Origin: Candidatus Odyssella thessalonicensis L13 | GTDB lineage: Bacteria > Pseudomonadota > Alphaproteobacteria > Paracaedibacterales > Paracaedibacteraceae | Assembly: GCF_000190415.1 (NCBI RefSeq) | Contig: NZ_AEWF01000001.1 | Coordinates: 186,001 to 250,000, forward strand | Direction: 5' to 3' | Length of the DNA stretch: 64,000 bases | Part shown: in pieces, positions 9,726-18,463 of the stretch | Numbering within the stretch: position 1 is the stretch's first letter | Layout: each line of letters begins with the position of its first letter | Notes under the pieces: generated by a model | What the model was told of the DNA's origin: nothing | The model's database searches: none | What the model saw: only the letters and a program-made list of their open reading frames with translations | Position numbers and translations under genes: made by a program

Positions 9726-11396
9726 ATGTTAAATGGAAATTATGTAATGCAAGTCCCTGGAAAGAATGATTTCTGGTTTCTCCCTCTGGGGGGATCCGGT
9801 GAAATCGGAATGAACCTCAACCTTTATGGTCATGATGGTCAATGGTTGATGGTTGATCTAGGGGTGACGTTTGGTGATCGGTTTGGCATTGATATCATTA
9901 CGCCTGACCCTGAATTTATTGTATCTCAACGAGAACGCTTGGCCGGCTTGTTGTTGACCCATGCGCATGAAGACCATATTGGTGCCATTCCTTATCTGTG
10001 GCCTATGCTTAAATGCCCCATTTATGCGACTAAATTTACAGCTGAAATTGTTCGCCAGAAACTCAAAGAAGTGCCGTGGGGAAGAGATGTTAAGATTATA
10101 GAAGTTCCTTTGTCGGGGGAGCTCAAGGTTGGCAAGTTTCTGGTGGAGTATATAACCTTAACCCATTCCATTCCCGAGCCCAATGCCCTCGCCATCGCCA
10201 CCCCTTTAGGAACGGTTATCCATACGGGGGATTGGAAGATTGATCCAGATCCTTTAGTAGGCGGACTTACTGATGCGGAAAGGCTCCAGGATTGGGGAGA
10301 GCAGGGCATCCTTGCTTTGGTATGTGATTCAACCAATGTTTTTAAACAGGGAGTAGCTGGTTCAGAAGAAACCGTACGCCAAGAAATATTCAATCAAATT
10401 GGGATGCAAAAAGGGAAAAGAGTTATTATTGCCTGCTTTGCTTCCAACTTAGCGCGGGTTGAAACTGCCATATTAGCTGCAGCAAAGCATGGCCGTAAGG
10501 TCTGCCTGGTAGGAAGGTCGCTCCATAAAATGGTGGAGGCGGCGCAAAAAGTTGGCTATTTGCGCGATATCCCTACCTTTATTGACGAAGAAACGGCCAT
10601 GAAGTTGCCACCAGACGAGGTCATGATTATTAGTACCGGATCTCAAGGTGAACCACGCGCCGCATTGTCAAGAATGGCGGCAGACTCTCACCCCCAGATC
10701 AAATTAGATCATCGTGATGTCGTGTTTTTCTCTTCGCGCATCATTCCTGGCAATGAGCGCGCTATTAATCTGCTCCAGAATAATCTTGTCCGCAAAGGGG
10801 TCGGAATTATTACTTCCCATGACGAAGAAAATATTCATGTCTCTGGCCATCCAGCTCGGAGTGAATTAATGCAAATGTATCAATGGGTTAAGCCAAAACT
10901 CCTTATCCCGGTTCACGGCGAGCTGCGGCATATGACCGAACAGGCAGAACTTGGCTTGTCCTGCGGCATTGCCAAGGCTGTGGTCCCTGAAAATGGGACA
11001 GTTATTCAGTTGGATGAACATGATCCCAAAATTATTGATCGTATCCCTGTTGGACGGTTAGGATACGATGGGTCACGTATGGTCCCTATGGTAAGCCCCA
11101 TGTTGAGTGAACGTGGTAAGCTTGCCGTTAATGGCGCAGTTTTTGTAACCCTTGCCCTTGATCGTCACGGGGATATAGACTGTAAGCCAGTCGTCTCTCT
11201 GTTAGGGATAACCATCGGAGGTCAAGAACAAGAAGGGATTGAGCGTGATATCTTGCGTGCTATCAAAACTTGCGTCAATAACAGTTATCAGGACCTTGAT
11301 ACCCTACAAGAAGAAATCCGCGTCAATATTCGACGAGTAACCAATAATTGGATTGGTAAAAAAGCTTTGACAGAAGTCCATATCTTACAGGTGTAG
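9726..11396 (+). CDS. rnj: Ribonuclease J
   Basis: The 556-residue enzyme has the metallo-beta-lactamase and beta-CASP domains of RNase J. It begins LPLGGSGEIGMN, and the Zn motif THAHEDH lies at residues 78-84, followed by IGAIPYLWP. Later come THSIPEPNALA, HTGDWKID, STNVFKQGVAGSE, ISTGSQGEPRAALSRMA and the C-terminal VHGELRHM. RNase J is a 5'-3' exonuclease and endonuclease for mRNA decay and rRNA maturation, and replaces RNase E functions in part of the alphaproteobacteria. An alternative start is the ATG at 9747. It stands alone, preceded by an inverted repeat and followed by hairpins. Confidence 0.94.
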   Translation: MLNGNYVMQVPGKNDFWFLPLGGSGEIGMNLNLYGHDGQWLMVDLGVTFGDRFGIDIITPDPEFIVSQRERLAGLLLTHAHEDHIGAIPYLWPMLKCPIYATKFTAEIVRQKLKEVPWGRDVKIIEVPLSGELKVGKFLVEYITLTHSIPEPNALAIATPLGTVIHTGDWKIDPDPLVGGLTDAERLQDWGEQGILALVCDSTNVFKQGVAGSEETVRQEIFNQIGMQKGKRVIIACFASNLARVETAILAAAKHGRKVCLVGRSLHKMVEAAQKVGYLRDIPTFIDEETAMKLPPDEVMIISTGSQGEPRAALSRMAADSHPQIKLDHRDVVFFSSRIIPGNERAINLLQNNLVRKGVGIITSHDEENIHVSGHPARSELMQMYQWVKPKLLIPVHGELRHMTEQAELGLSCGIAKAVVPENGTVIQLDEHDPKIIDRIPVGRLGYDGSRMVPMVSPMLSERGKLAVNGAVFVTLALDRHGDIDCKPVVSLLGITIGGQEQEGIERDILRAIKTCVNNSYQDLDTLQEEIRVNIRRVTNNWIGKKALTEVHILQV

Positions 11397-11469
11397 TGTG
11401 CGACAAAAGCTAGCAGACTAGATAAAAGATAAATTCTAACTTTGATAAGCTTGACTATGGCGAGAATGA

Positions 11470-11518
11470 TACTAAGGATTCTTAAGGGGTGAGAGTAATG
11501 TTCTCAGCGAATTCTTAG
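11470..11518 (+). terminator. Two-level hairpin downstream of RNase J
   Basis: ACTAAGGATTC (11470-11480) pairs with GAATTCTTAGT (11508-11518) with one mismatch, and TGAGA / TCTCA form an inner stem. No T-run follows. It could be a terminator of rnj, an RNA-processing structure or a small structured RNA. Confidence 0.35.
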
Positions 11519-11579
11519 TGAAGTATTATGTTCTTATAATTTAGCTAAGTCTTCTTACTTAATTAAAGAGACATTAAAG

Positions 11580-11600
11580 GGCTGCTAGCTTTTAGCAGCC
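11580..11600 (-). terminator. Hairpin after the 11613-11855 gene
   Basis: GGCTGCTA and TAGCAGCC form an 8-bp stem with a short loop. Read on the minus strand it lies 13 bases after the stop of the small gene and is followed by CCCTTTAAT, a weak terminator tail. Confidence 0.4.
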
Positions 11601-11612
11601 TTGAAAAGAGGG

Positions 11613-11855
11613 TTAACCAATAGAGATCTTTAAATTAGTACTTTGTCCTGAAAAGACATTGTGCACTTTGTAGATAATATTAGTGCTGTCTGATGATTCA
11701 TAAGTTGTAGAATTATGGGTTACTCTTCCATTTACAGAAGTAAACGAGGAGGAGAAACTGTTATGAGATCTTCTCTCAATAGAAGCAATGGTTATCATAA
11801 AAGTCGGTATACGGCATTGCTGCAATGCTGCAGGCAGCTGACGGACGCTAGACAA
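11613..11855 (-). CDS. Hypothetical protein, Ser/Thr-rich C-terminus
   Basis: The 80-residue frame starts at a TTG. It contains IASIERRSHNSFSSSFTSV and then NGRVTHNSTTYESSDSTNI, a Ser/Thr/Asn-rich beta-like stretch. I do not recognise the family. No clear ribosome site precedes the TTG, and stop codons in the same frame upstream prevent a longer protein, so this may be the surviving 3' end of a decayed gene. The hairpin just downstream supports transcription in this direction. Confidence 0.35.
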   Translation of the reverse strand: MSSVRQLPAALQQCRIPTFMITIASIERRSHNSFSSSFTSVNGRVTHNSTTYESSDSTNIIYKVHNVFSGQSTNLKISIG

Positions 11856-13054
11856 TAAATTTGCAAGCTTGCCTGTCGAAATTTTTCAGATAAAGGCAGC
11901 TTGACGCTAATTGAGCTGATCACCTCATTTTTCTGGTAGCTTATAAGTTTTTTTGGATTAAATCTGTCTTAAGAATTAAAGACTCCTTATAATTATTCCT
12001 GAACGGTAAAAGAGGATTCTAAGAGAAGGGCAGGATAGGGGAGCGTAATAAATACTATGGAGTTCTTTAAAAAAAATGAGCGTACAAAAGAGGTCCCTAA
12101 TAGCATACTATTGAAAAGCTAATAAAGCCGCCGTACGAGCTTGAAAAGGCCTTGTAGCGCGCAGTAATCGTATATTTATTCCTGATCGGTAATATTGATG
12201 TTTATCTTAATTTTCTCCTAAAATAATTGTTAGAGAGCGGCTTATTGATCACAAAGCACTTTGTTTTGTCTCTTTATTCTTATGCAGGGGATTAGTAAGG
12301 ACGGGCCAGGTGAGAAACATCCTCATTACCCAGCTAAAATAGATAATAGAGCTGCCTCTTTCTTGTTCTTCTTATACAGCACTTTATTATCCTTTCCTTT
12401 CTGCTTCTTAGATCTTTTTCGGATATGATAAAGGGAGCTTCCGCTAGTACAGAAATGAAGACGAGAAGGGGGCTAATTCCTAATAAAGGCTATTCAACCA
12501 AGGCTTAGTAGAAAATGCCTAAAAGATAGGTTAAAGTTGACAGATAATGACTCTCTATAGCATTGCAAGCGGAACAACAATTTCTGTTACTGTATGTATT
12601 TAGCTAAGGCTAAACGACATTATTGGTATTTTTTATAGCTGTCTGCTGGGGGCCTGTAATTCTTGTACTGCAATTAAATTATCACCATCCTTGACCTTAT
12701 TTTCTTAAAATTCTTCCACGCAGCCTTAAAATTAAGGCCCTGAAGAAAAAATTTTGATTTCAAGAAATTTTGCTATCGTCTTAATCTCGACAAAATCAAA
12801 TTTTAAAGCAAAGATCGCGGCTTAAGAAATGTATAGTTAGATAACTGCAAAACCATCAATAAATTGAATTTATTTAACATAATATTTATTATAAAATTTA
12901 AAGGTTAGGTGTTGCCTCGCTGCAACGGTGCGGATTTTATAGGTTTTTTTGGACACATCTTTATATAAAAACCTCTTTTAAAGTTATATAAGTTGTTTCC
13001 AGTCTGGTTAGGTTTTGATACAATCTAATTGTTGTAACAAAGTAGGAAACAATC
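11856..13054. other. 1.2-kb region without recognisable genes
   Basis: No frame longer than about 60 codons and no tRNA- or rRNA-like fold was recognised. Near the right end, GTTGC / GCAAC forms a small hairpin (about 12911-12926), followed by an AGGTTTTTTT...AAAAACCT inverted repeat (about 12939-12973). The HU promoter must lie after it. The region could be decayed coding sequence or could hold a small RNA. Confidence 0.5.
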
Positions 13055-13327
13055 ATGAATAAAACTGATCTTATAAAAGCAGCAGCTGATCAATGCGGAA
13101 TGTCCCAAAATACAGTGTCTCAAGTGTTTGATGCTGTTTTGAAGACAATCACCGATACATTGAAGAAAAAAGAAGAAGTTAATCTTCCTGGTTTCGGTAA
13201 ATTTAAGATTACTGAGCGTGCGGCTCGTAAAGGACGCAATCCTCAAACCGGTGCAGAGATTAATATTGCTGCTTCAAATTCTCCTGTATTTACAGCAGGA
13301 AAAGGCTTAAAAGACGCAGTTAATTAA
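13055..13327 (+). CDS. hup: HU family DNA-binding protein
   Basis: The 90-residue HU protein shows MNKTDLIKAAADQCGMSQ, VNLPGFGKFKITERAARKGR, and the DNA-bending arm NPQTGAEINIAASNSPVF with the conserved proline, then KGLKDAVN. It compacts the nucleoid as a dimer. An AGGA ribosome site lies upstream of the ATG. The gene is isolated in a low-density region, and a GC hairpin with a pyrimidine tail follows. It is distinct from ihfA at 6570. Confidence 0.93.
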   Translation: MNKTDLIKAAADQCGMSQNTVSQVFDAVLKTITDTLKKKEEVNLPGFGKFKITERAARKGRNPQTGAEINIAASNSPVFTAGKGLKDAVN

Positions 13328-13388
13328 TATAATTAACTGCTAAACCGCCATTTTTTAATTATATAAAAGATGGTAAAGCAAATCTTAA

Positions 13389-13424
13389 GGGGGGGAGTTC
13401 ATAAAGCTTCCCCTCTTCTCTTTT
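13389..13424 (+). terminator. Probable terminator after the HU gene
   Basis: GGGGGAG and CTTCCCC can pair around TTCATAAAG, followed by CTCTTCTCTTTTG. The stem is short but GC-rich with a pyrimidine tail. Confidence 0.42.
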
Positions 13425-13436
13425 GTACTTAGAGCG

Positions 13437-13652
13437 ATGAAGATTAAGCATAAGCCTGCCAATCAGTTGCAATCTCAGAAGCAGTTCACTCTTGGATGTT
13501 CAACTTTACAATCCCTCTTAGGATTAGAAAAAATCGAGAGTTTAGAAAAGGTTATCATCCAAGGCTGTCCGCATATCTCTATGATTTCTTTACGATCAGG
13601 CGTAACTGTAGAGGCCCCTGATACCCATCAAGTACACTATTTTACCCCTTAA
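13437..13652 (+). CDS. Small hypothetical protein
   Basis: The 71-residue frame reads MKIKHKPANQLQSQKQF, then STLQSLLGLEKIESLEKVI and IQGCPHISMISLRSG. The leucine spacing looks like one or two leucine-rich-repeat turns, so it may be an LRR remnant. No membrane segment or signal is present, and the ribosome site is weak. The family is not recognised. Confidence 0.35.
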   Translation: MKIKHKPANQLQSQKQFTLGCSTLQSLLGLEKIESLEKVIIQGCPHISMISLRSGVTVEAPDTHQVHYFTP

Positions 13653-14176
13653 ACTGGCCGAGATAGATAATAAGCAAGAGGAACCTTTTGAACTTTATAA
13701 ATCCTTTTATGCAACCTAGAGGCAACTTTTGGGGTTGCATAAAGGCTTTGAAATTTGCTAAAAGAAAAATGTTAGGGGTTAACTCTGAATCCGTTTAAGA
13801 GGATATTAAGCTCCCCTTTACTAAAGGCGTCTGTCCTTATAAAAAATATAAATATCTCCGATCTCCCTCAGAATACTTTAAAGAGAAAAAATTATTGTTT
13901 TTAATGCGTGCACATTAAATACTTTTTAGAGTAAAAGAAGAAGATCGTGTTTTTAAAATAACCTTGTGTTATCTAAAGCTAACGTAAGTTAAAAGTCCTT
14001 TTTCCCTTGTAAGGATAAGAAATATTGTAAAAAGGGAATGATACTAAAAATTTTACGTTGCTTTTAATTATTACTTTCCTTAGGTCTGAGGTAGTCTTGT
14101 TGGCCGCTGTTTGCCTGGGTAAAATTTGTAAAAACTATATTTTTGTGTTAATTTTATGAAAAATGAGGAGTAAAAA
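13653..14176. other. Gene-poor region with a hairpin
   Basis: There are no convincing coding frames. The stretch contains the 11-bp hairpin at 13706-13743, and the promoter of the 14177 gene probably lies at its right end. Confidence 0.5.
13706..13743 (+). repeat. 11-bp inverted repeat (stem-loop)
   Basis: TTTATGCAACC (13706-13716) and GGTTGCATAAA (13733-13743) are perfectly complementary around a 16-base loop, and CC/GG extend the stem past a single-T bulge. It lies 54 bases after the 71-codon frame. No T-run follows, so its role is open. Confidence 0.45.
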
Positions 14177-14611
14177 ATGTTTAAAATGATAGTCACCTCG
14201 CTACTTTGTTTGTCCCTGGGCACTGCCAAAGATATTTATACTCACGGCGCTCACTACTCCATTTCTTATTGTGGACAATCTCACACCCCAGCTGACGTTA
14301 ATGTAGAAAACTCTGCTGAGCTCAATGCTTTAACTGAGATTACAGTTATAGAGTCAGCGTATGCAACTGAGGAAAGTGATAGGGAAATCTACAATATTAG
14401 TGCTATGGGCATCTCGTTTATGGTACCGCCTAGATCTTGTAGCGTTCAAGCCTGCTTAGAGAGCGACCAGCCATCTCAGGTTAAAGAGAAGCCTTTAACT
14501 GCTATTGAAGCTCCGCAAAAACTTCCGAAAGCTCCTGCCGCTTCCAGGGTAACAAGAAAAAGTATGTTAAAAGAATTCAATGATTCAATTATTTTTACTA
14601 CCGTTAATTAA
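14177..14611 (+). CDS. Secreted hypothetical protein
   Basis: The 144-residue product starts with a short signal-like segment, MFKMIVTSLLCLSLGTA, and continues with a polar region including SYCGQSHTPADVNV and PRSCSVQACLES. GAGGAG precedes the ATG. No family is recognised. The C-terminal third is proline/lysine-rich. Export is inferred from the N-terminus only. Confidence 0.55.
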   Translation: MFKMIVTSLLCLSLGTAKDIYTHGAHYSISYCGQSHTPADVNVENSAELNALTEITVIESAYATEESDREIYNISAMGISFMVPPRSCSVQACLESDQPSQVKEKPLTAIEAPQKLPKAPAASRVTRKSMLKEFNDSIIFTTVN

Positions 14612-14687
14612 ATCGCTTGACACTCTACAATCGGACTGCCATATCTCAGCTATAACTTAAAGTTTCACATAATTGTGGCAGTCTCCT

Positions 14688-15626
14688 ATGACCAATATTT
14701 TTACCTTTTTAACGACTTCCCTTATTTGGGGAACAACATGGCTTGCAATAAAATTTCAGTTAGGTAAAGTCCACCCTTTGTGGTCAGTTTGTTACCGATT
14801 TGCTTTGGCTGGCATAATTCTCCTACTTTATTGTTATTTGAGAGGTCTTAACTTAAATTATTCTCTTCGTGATCATAAATGGATAGCATTACAAGCCCTC
14901 TTTTTATTCTCCTTAAATTACTTCTTTTATTATTGTGGGACGGATTACTTCGTCAGCGGCATTGTTGCTGTTATTTTTGCCTCTGTTTCTATATTAAATA
15001 TTTTTAATGCGCGTATCTTTTTAAAGACCCCCCTTTCTAAAAGTGCAATCTTAGGTGCCGTTATCGGCATGGCAGGATTGATGCGAATTTTTCATAATGA
15101 GATTTACCGCTTAATGGACCAAGAACTCCAAACAATTATTACGGGCTTGGGCATCTGCCTGTTAGGAACGGCTTTGGCGTCTTTGGGACAAATTATAGCA
15201 ACAGCAAATATGAGGCGTTCCCTTCCCTACTTGCAGATTAATGCTATTGGAATGAGTTATGGCGCCCTTTATACCGGTATCGGCGCTTTAGTCCTCGGAG
15301 AATGGCCAACCTTTGATTTTACGCCAAAATATATAGGGTCCCTATTATATTTGTCAATCGTTGGAACAGTAATTGCCTTTGGACTCTATATGAAGCTTGT
15401 CCATAATATTGGACCCGGTAAAGCCAGCTATGCTAACATTTTAATTCCGGTGATTGCTTTAACAGTATCAAGCTACTTTGAAGACTTTTCTTGGTCTGTC
15501 GAGATGATTTATGGGGTGATTATGGTGGTATTGGGAAATGTGGTCGTGATGGTATCAAAAACTTTGCAATCACGTCGACCAAAGCTTGATATTGCTTCCC
15601 CAGAAGAACCTCGTAAAGCGGCTTAA
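14688..15626 (+). CDS. EamA/DMT family transporter
   Basis: From the ATG at 14688 the product is 312 residues with ten hydrophobic segments in two EamA halves. It starts MTNIFTFLTTSLIWGTTWLA, the usual first-helix motif, and later has IGPGKASYANILIPVIALTV in helix 9. A GTG-type start 15 bases upstream is possible but would add only MWQSP. The drug/metabolite superfamily exports small metabolites; the substrate cannot be told. It lies upstream of uppS with a 94-base gap. Confidence 0.85.
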   Translation: MTNIFTFLTTSLIWGTTWLAIKFQLGKVHPLWSVCYRFALAGIILLLYCYLRGLNLNYSLRDHKWIALQALFLFSLNYFFYYCGTDYFVSGIVAVIFASVSILNIFNARIFLKTPLSKSAILGAVIGMAGLMRIFHNEIYRLMDQELQTIITGLGICLLGTALASLGQIIATANMRRSLPYLQINAIGMSYGALYTGIGALVLGEWPTFDFTPKYIGSLLYLSIVGTVIAFGLYMKLVHNIGPGKASYANILIPVIALTVSSYFEDFSWSVEMIYGVIMVVLGNVVVMVSKTLQSRRPKLDIASPEEPRKAA

Positions 15627-15720
15627 TTGAGAGCTATATTAAAAAACGTTTTATCGAGGATCATATCTCTGATATAACTATCAGCAATTGTTTTATTAAT
15701 AGCTAACATTCGGCCCGATA

Positions 15721-16443
15721 ATGCTTCTAGCAGATCAGAACATCCCACAACATGTGGCTATTGTCCTCGATGGTAATGGCCGCTGGGCAAAGCGACGCAA
15801 CTTGCCGACCATTTCCGGACATCGCGAAGGGGCCAAAACTCTTAAAACCATCACCAAGCATGCAAATCAATTGGGAATAAAATTCTTAACTGTGTTTGCT
15901 TTTTCGACAGAAAACTGGAAAAGGCCTCAATTTTGGGTTGATGAATTAATGGGGCTGCTTAAATTTTATCTAAAAAACGAAGTCCAGGAAATTGTTGATA
16001 ATAACATTCGTGTTAAGATTATGGGTCGCCGAGAACATCTTTCTGAAGAAATTAACAATTTAATTCTAAATCTGGAAGACCGCAGTTGTCACAATACTGG
16101 GATCACCCTCTCTATCGCCTTAAGCTATGGCGGCAGAGATGAGATTGTTTATGCTTGTCAGAAAATAGCTAACCTTGTCCATCAAGGTGTTCTAAGACCC
16201 GAAGAAATTGATGAAGCCTCGATTTCTGCAAACTTATTTGAACCTGAACTCCCTCCTCTTGACTTATTTATTAGAACCAGTGGTGAGATGCGGATCAGTA
16301 ATTTCTTGTTATGGCAACTAGCTTATGCAGAGCTTGTTTTTTTGCCAAAATTATGGCCTGATTTTACTAGTGAAGATTTTGATCTTGCCCTTAAAGAGTT
16401 TTTCAAGCGGGAGCGTCGATATGGAGCTATTATTGGTAGTTAA
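15721..16443 (+). CDS. uppS: Isoprenyl transferase (undecaprenyl diphosphate synthase)
   Basis: The 240-residue enzyme has the UppS motifs: AIVLDGNGRWAKRRNLP with catalytic Asp17, SGHREGAK, VFAFSTENWKRP, and the C-terminal IRTSGEMRISNFLLWQ. It condenses isopentenyl diphosphate on farnesyl diphosphate to make the C55 carrier for peptidoglycan and other wall polymers. It opens the uppS-cdsA-dxr-rseP-bamA run and overlaps cdsA by 23 bases. The rpsB-tsf-pyrH-frr genes that commonly precede uppS are not here. Confidence 0.95.
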   Translation: MLLADQNIPQHVAIVLDGNGRWAKRRNLPTISGHREGAKTLKTITKHANQLGIKFLTVFAFSTENWKRPQFWVDELMGLLKFYLKNEVQEIVDNNIRVKIMGRREHLSEEINNLILNLEDRSCHNTGITLSIALSYGGRDEIVYACQKIANLVHQGVLRPEEIDEASISANLFEPELPPLDLFIRTSGEMRISNFLLWQLAYAELVFLPKLWPDFTSEDFDLALKEFFKRERRYGAIIGS

Positions 16444-17230
16444 TAATTTATCCAGCTTACAGCAACGGATACTGACCGCATTAATTGCTCTTCCAATTTG
16501 TATAGCCGCTGTTTATCATGGCTCACCTTATTTTGATATTTTGACGGGGTTCATGTTAATGGCAATGATTCGTGAATGGTCAAAGATGGTTTTAAATCAA
16601 GAATATAATCCTTTAGGTTATAGTCTTGCCATTTTAATGCTCTCATTAATTTACACGGACGTTAGTTATAAAAAATATATTTTATATGGCCTGCTCTTTA
16701 TGGGATTAGGGGGCCTTTTGCATCTCTATCTAAAGAAAAGGTTTTTTGATTATCTCATTTTTCTAGCCGGGACCCTTTATATTTCTTGGTCAGTTTATAT
16801 CTTGATCCATTTAATGCATGAAGGTTTAACAAGGTTCTTTATTTGGATTCTCCTCATTATATGGTCCTCTGATACGGGTGCCTATTTTACGGGACGATTC
16901 CTAGGAGGGCCTAAATTAGCTCCTTCTATCAGTCCTAATAAAACATGGGCTGGCTTTATGGGCGGCTGTGTTTTAGCAACCGGTGTTGGGATCTTGGTCG
17001 GTCCTTACTTACAAGAATTATATCTAACGCCGGTGTCCATGGGAGTGGTGGCCTGCGTATTATCGCTTGTCAGTCATACCGGCGATCTGCTCGAATCTGC
17101 CCTCAAAAGATATTATAATGTTAAAGATACCGGGACATTCTTGCCAGGCCATGGCGGTATTCTAGATCGCCTAGACAGCTTACTGCTGGTTTCCTTTGCC
17201 GCAGGTCTACTTCTTATTATTGGGTACTAG
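16421..17230 (+). CDS. cdsA: Phosphatidate cytidylyltransferase
   Basis: The start is the ATG at 16421, preceded by GGGAG and inside the end of uppS; a longer upstream frame lacks support. The 269-residue membrane protein carries the CdsA signature SALKRYYNVKDTGTFLPGHG followed by GILDRLDS, with about seven hydrophobic segments. It makes CDP-diacylglycerol from phosphatidate and CTP, the precursor used by PgsA at 52781. The dxr gene starts five bases after its stop. Confidence 0.95.
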   Translation: MELLLVVNNLSSLQQRILTALIALPICIAAVYHGSPYFDILTGFMLMAMIREWSKMVLNQEYNPLGYSLAILMLSLIYTDVSYKKYILYGLLFMGLGGLLHLYLKKRFFDYLIFLAGTLYISWSVYILIHLMHEGLTRFFIWILLIIWSSDTGAYFTGRFLGGPKLAPSISPNKTWAGFMGGCVLATGVGILVGPYLQELYLTPVSMGVVACVLSLVSHTGDLLESALKRYYNVKDTGTFLPGHGGILDRLDSLLLVSFAAGLLLIIGY

Positions 17231-17235
17231 CAACC

Positions 17236-18357
17236 ATGCAAACAATTTCTATTCATGGCGCCAGCGGCAGTATCGGCTTAAATGCAATCGATATTATTCA
17301 ACGCAATCCTCATCGATTTCAAGTTGAAGTTCTGATTGGAGGCTCGGATGTTGATAAGTTAGCAGCTATTGCGAAGGGCGTGAATGCCAAACATGTAGCC
17401 ATTGCTGATTCCACCAAGTATCAGGCTTTAAAAGAGCACCTTCCTGGCGCCCATATTTATGCAGGACCAGCCGGAATCCTAGAGGCTGCGAGCATCAATG
17501 TCGATATTTGTCTGGCAGCTATTACCGGGGCTGCGGGACTGTTGCCCACTTATACAGCACTGTCTTATTGTAAACGTTTAGCCTTGGCAAACAAGGAATC
17601 AATTGTGGCAGCCGGCGAGCAAGTCATGGCTAAAGCACAAGCATGCGGTACTCAGATTTTACCGGTGGATTCAGAACATAGTGCCCTTTTTCAGATCTTT
17701 GATGAGTACCAACGTTCAGCCTTGAGAAATGTAACTATTACCGCTTCTGGCGGGCCGTTTCGAACATGGTCTAAGGATCAGTTTGCAACGATTAACAAGA
17801 GTATGGCGTTAAAGCATCCGAACTGGTCAATGGGGCCAAAGGTTACTATAGACTGCGCTACTTTGATGAACAAAGGTTTAGAATATATTGAGGCGGTCTT
17901 ACTTTTTAAGTTGGCCCCTGACCAAGTCAAGGTTATCGTTCATCCTCAGTCAATTATTCATGCGCTCTCCAGTTATGAGGATGGGACAACCCTTGCTCAT
18001 CTGGGGATGCCTGATATGCGCACACCCATTAGTTATGCTTTATCCTGGCCCCAGAGAATTAAAACCCCTGTGGCTCCTTTAGATTTGGCTTCTATCGCTA
18101 CCTTAAGTTTCGAAGCTCCTGATTATGATCGCTTTCCTTGCTTGCAGATGGCCGAAGCCGCCATGAAAGACTCGCAAGCGGCGCGGATTATTATGAATGC
18201 GGCCAATGAAGTAGCGGTCAAGAAATTCCTCGCTGAGGAAATCCATTTTACCGAAATACCCGTGCTTATTCAGAAATTTCTTGATAACGTGCCTTTGTGT
18301 CCTATCAATTCTATAGAAGACGTAATCGCCTTAGATCACGACTGTAGAGTTTCTTAA
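17236..18357 (+). CDS. dxr: 1-deoxy-D-xylulose 5-phosphate reductoisomerase
   Basis: The 373-residue enzyme has the NADPH-binding GASGSIGLNAIDII at the N-terminus, ALANKESIVAAGE, the metal/substrate site PVDSEHSALFQI, TASGGPFRTW, and HPNWSMGPKVTIDCATLMNK then HPQSIIHA. It catalyses the second step of the MEP isoprenoid pathway, feeding UppS. A 7-bp hairpin (18359-18387) follows before rseP, without a T-run, perhaps trimming operon mRNA. Confidence 0.96.
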   Translation: MQTISIHGASGSIGLNAIDIIQRNPHRFQVEVLIGGSDVDKLAAIAKGVNAKHVAIADSTKYQALKEHLPGAHIYAGPAGILEAASINVDICLAAITGAAGLLPTYTALSYCKRLALANKESIVAAGEQVMAKAQACGTQILPVDSEHSALFQIFDEYQRSALRNVTITASGGPFRTWSKDQFATINKSMALKHPNWSMGPKVTIDCATLMNKGLEYIEAVLLFKLAPDQVKVIVHPQSIIHALSSYEDGTTLAHLGMPDMRTPISYALSWPQRIKTPVAPLDLASIATLSFEAPDYDRFPCLQMAEAAMKDSQAARIIMNAANEVAVKKFLAEEIHFTEIPVLIQKFLDNVPLCPINSIEDVIALDHDCRVS

Positions 18358-18463
18358 GGGGCTGCTGCCTGCTATTCCTGAGCAGCCTAGCGAATTCCCC
18401 TCTTCCATGTTTGGTTAATATACGCTAGATTAATGTTAATAAATTTTTAAGAATTGGGTTCTT

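Noticed and set aside
13055-13246. Minus-strand frame over the HU gene
   Set aside because: It is the antisense shadow of a clear HU coding sequence.
16325-16420. Upstream extension of cdsA
   Set aside because: It overlaps the conserved end of uppS and has no membrane or family signal; GGGAG selects the ATG at 16421.
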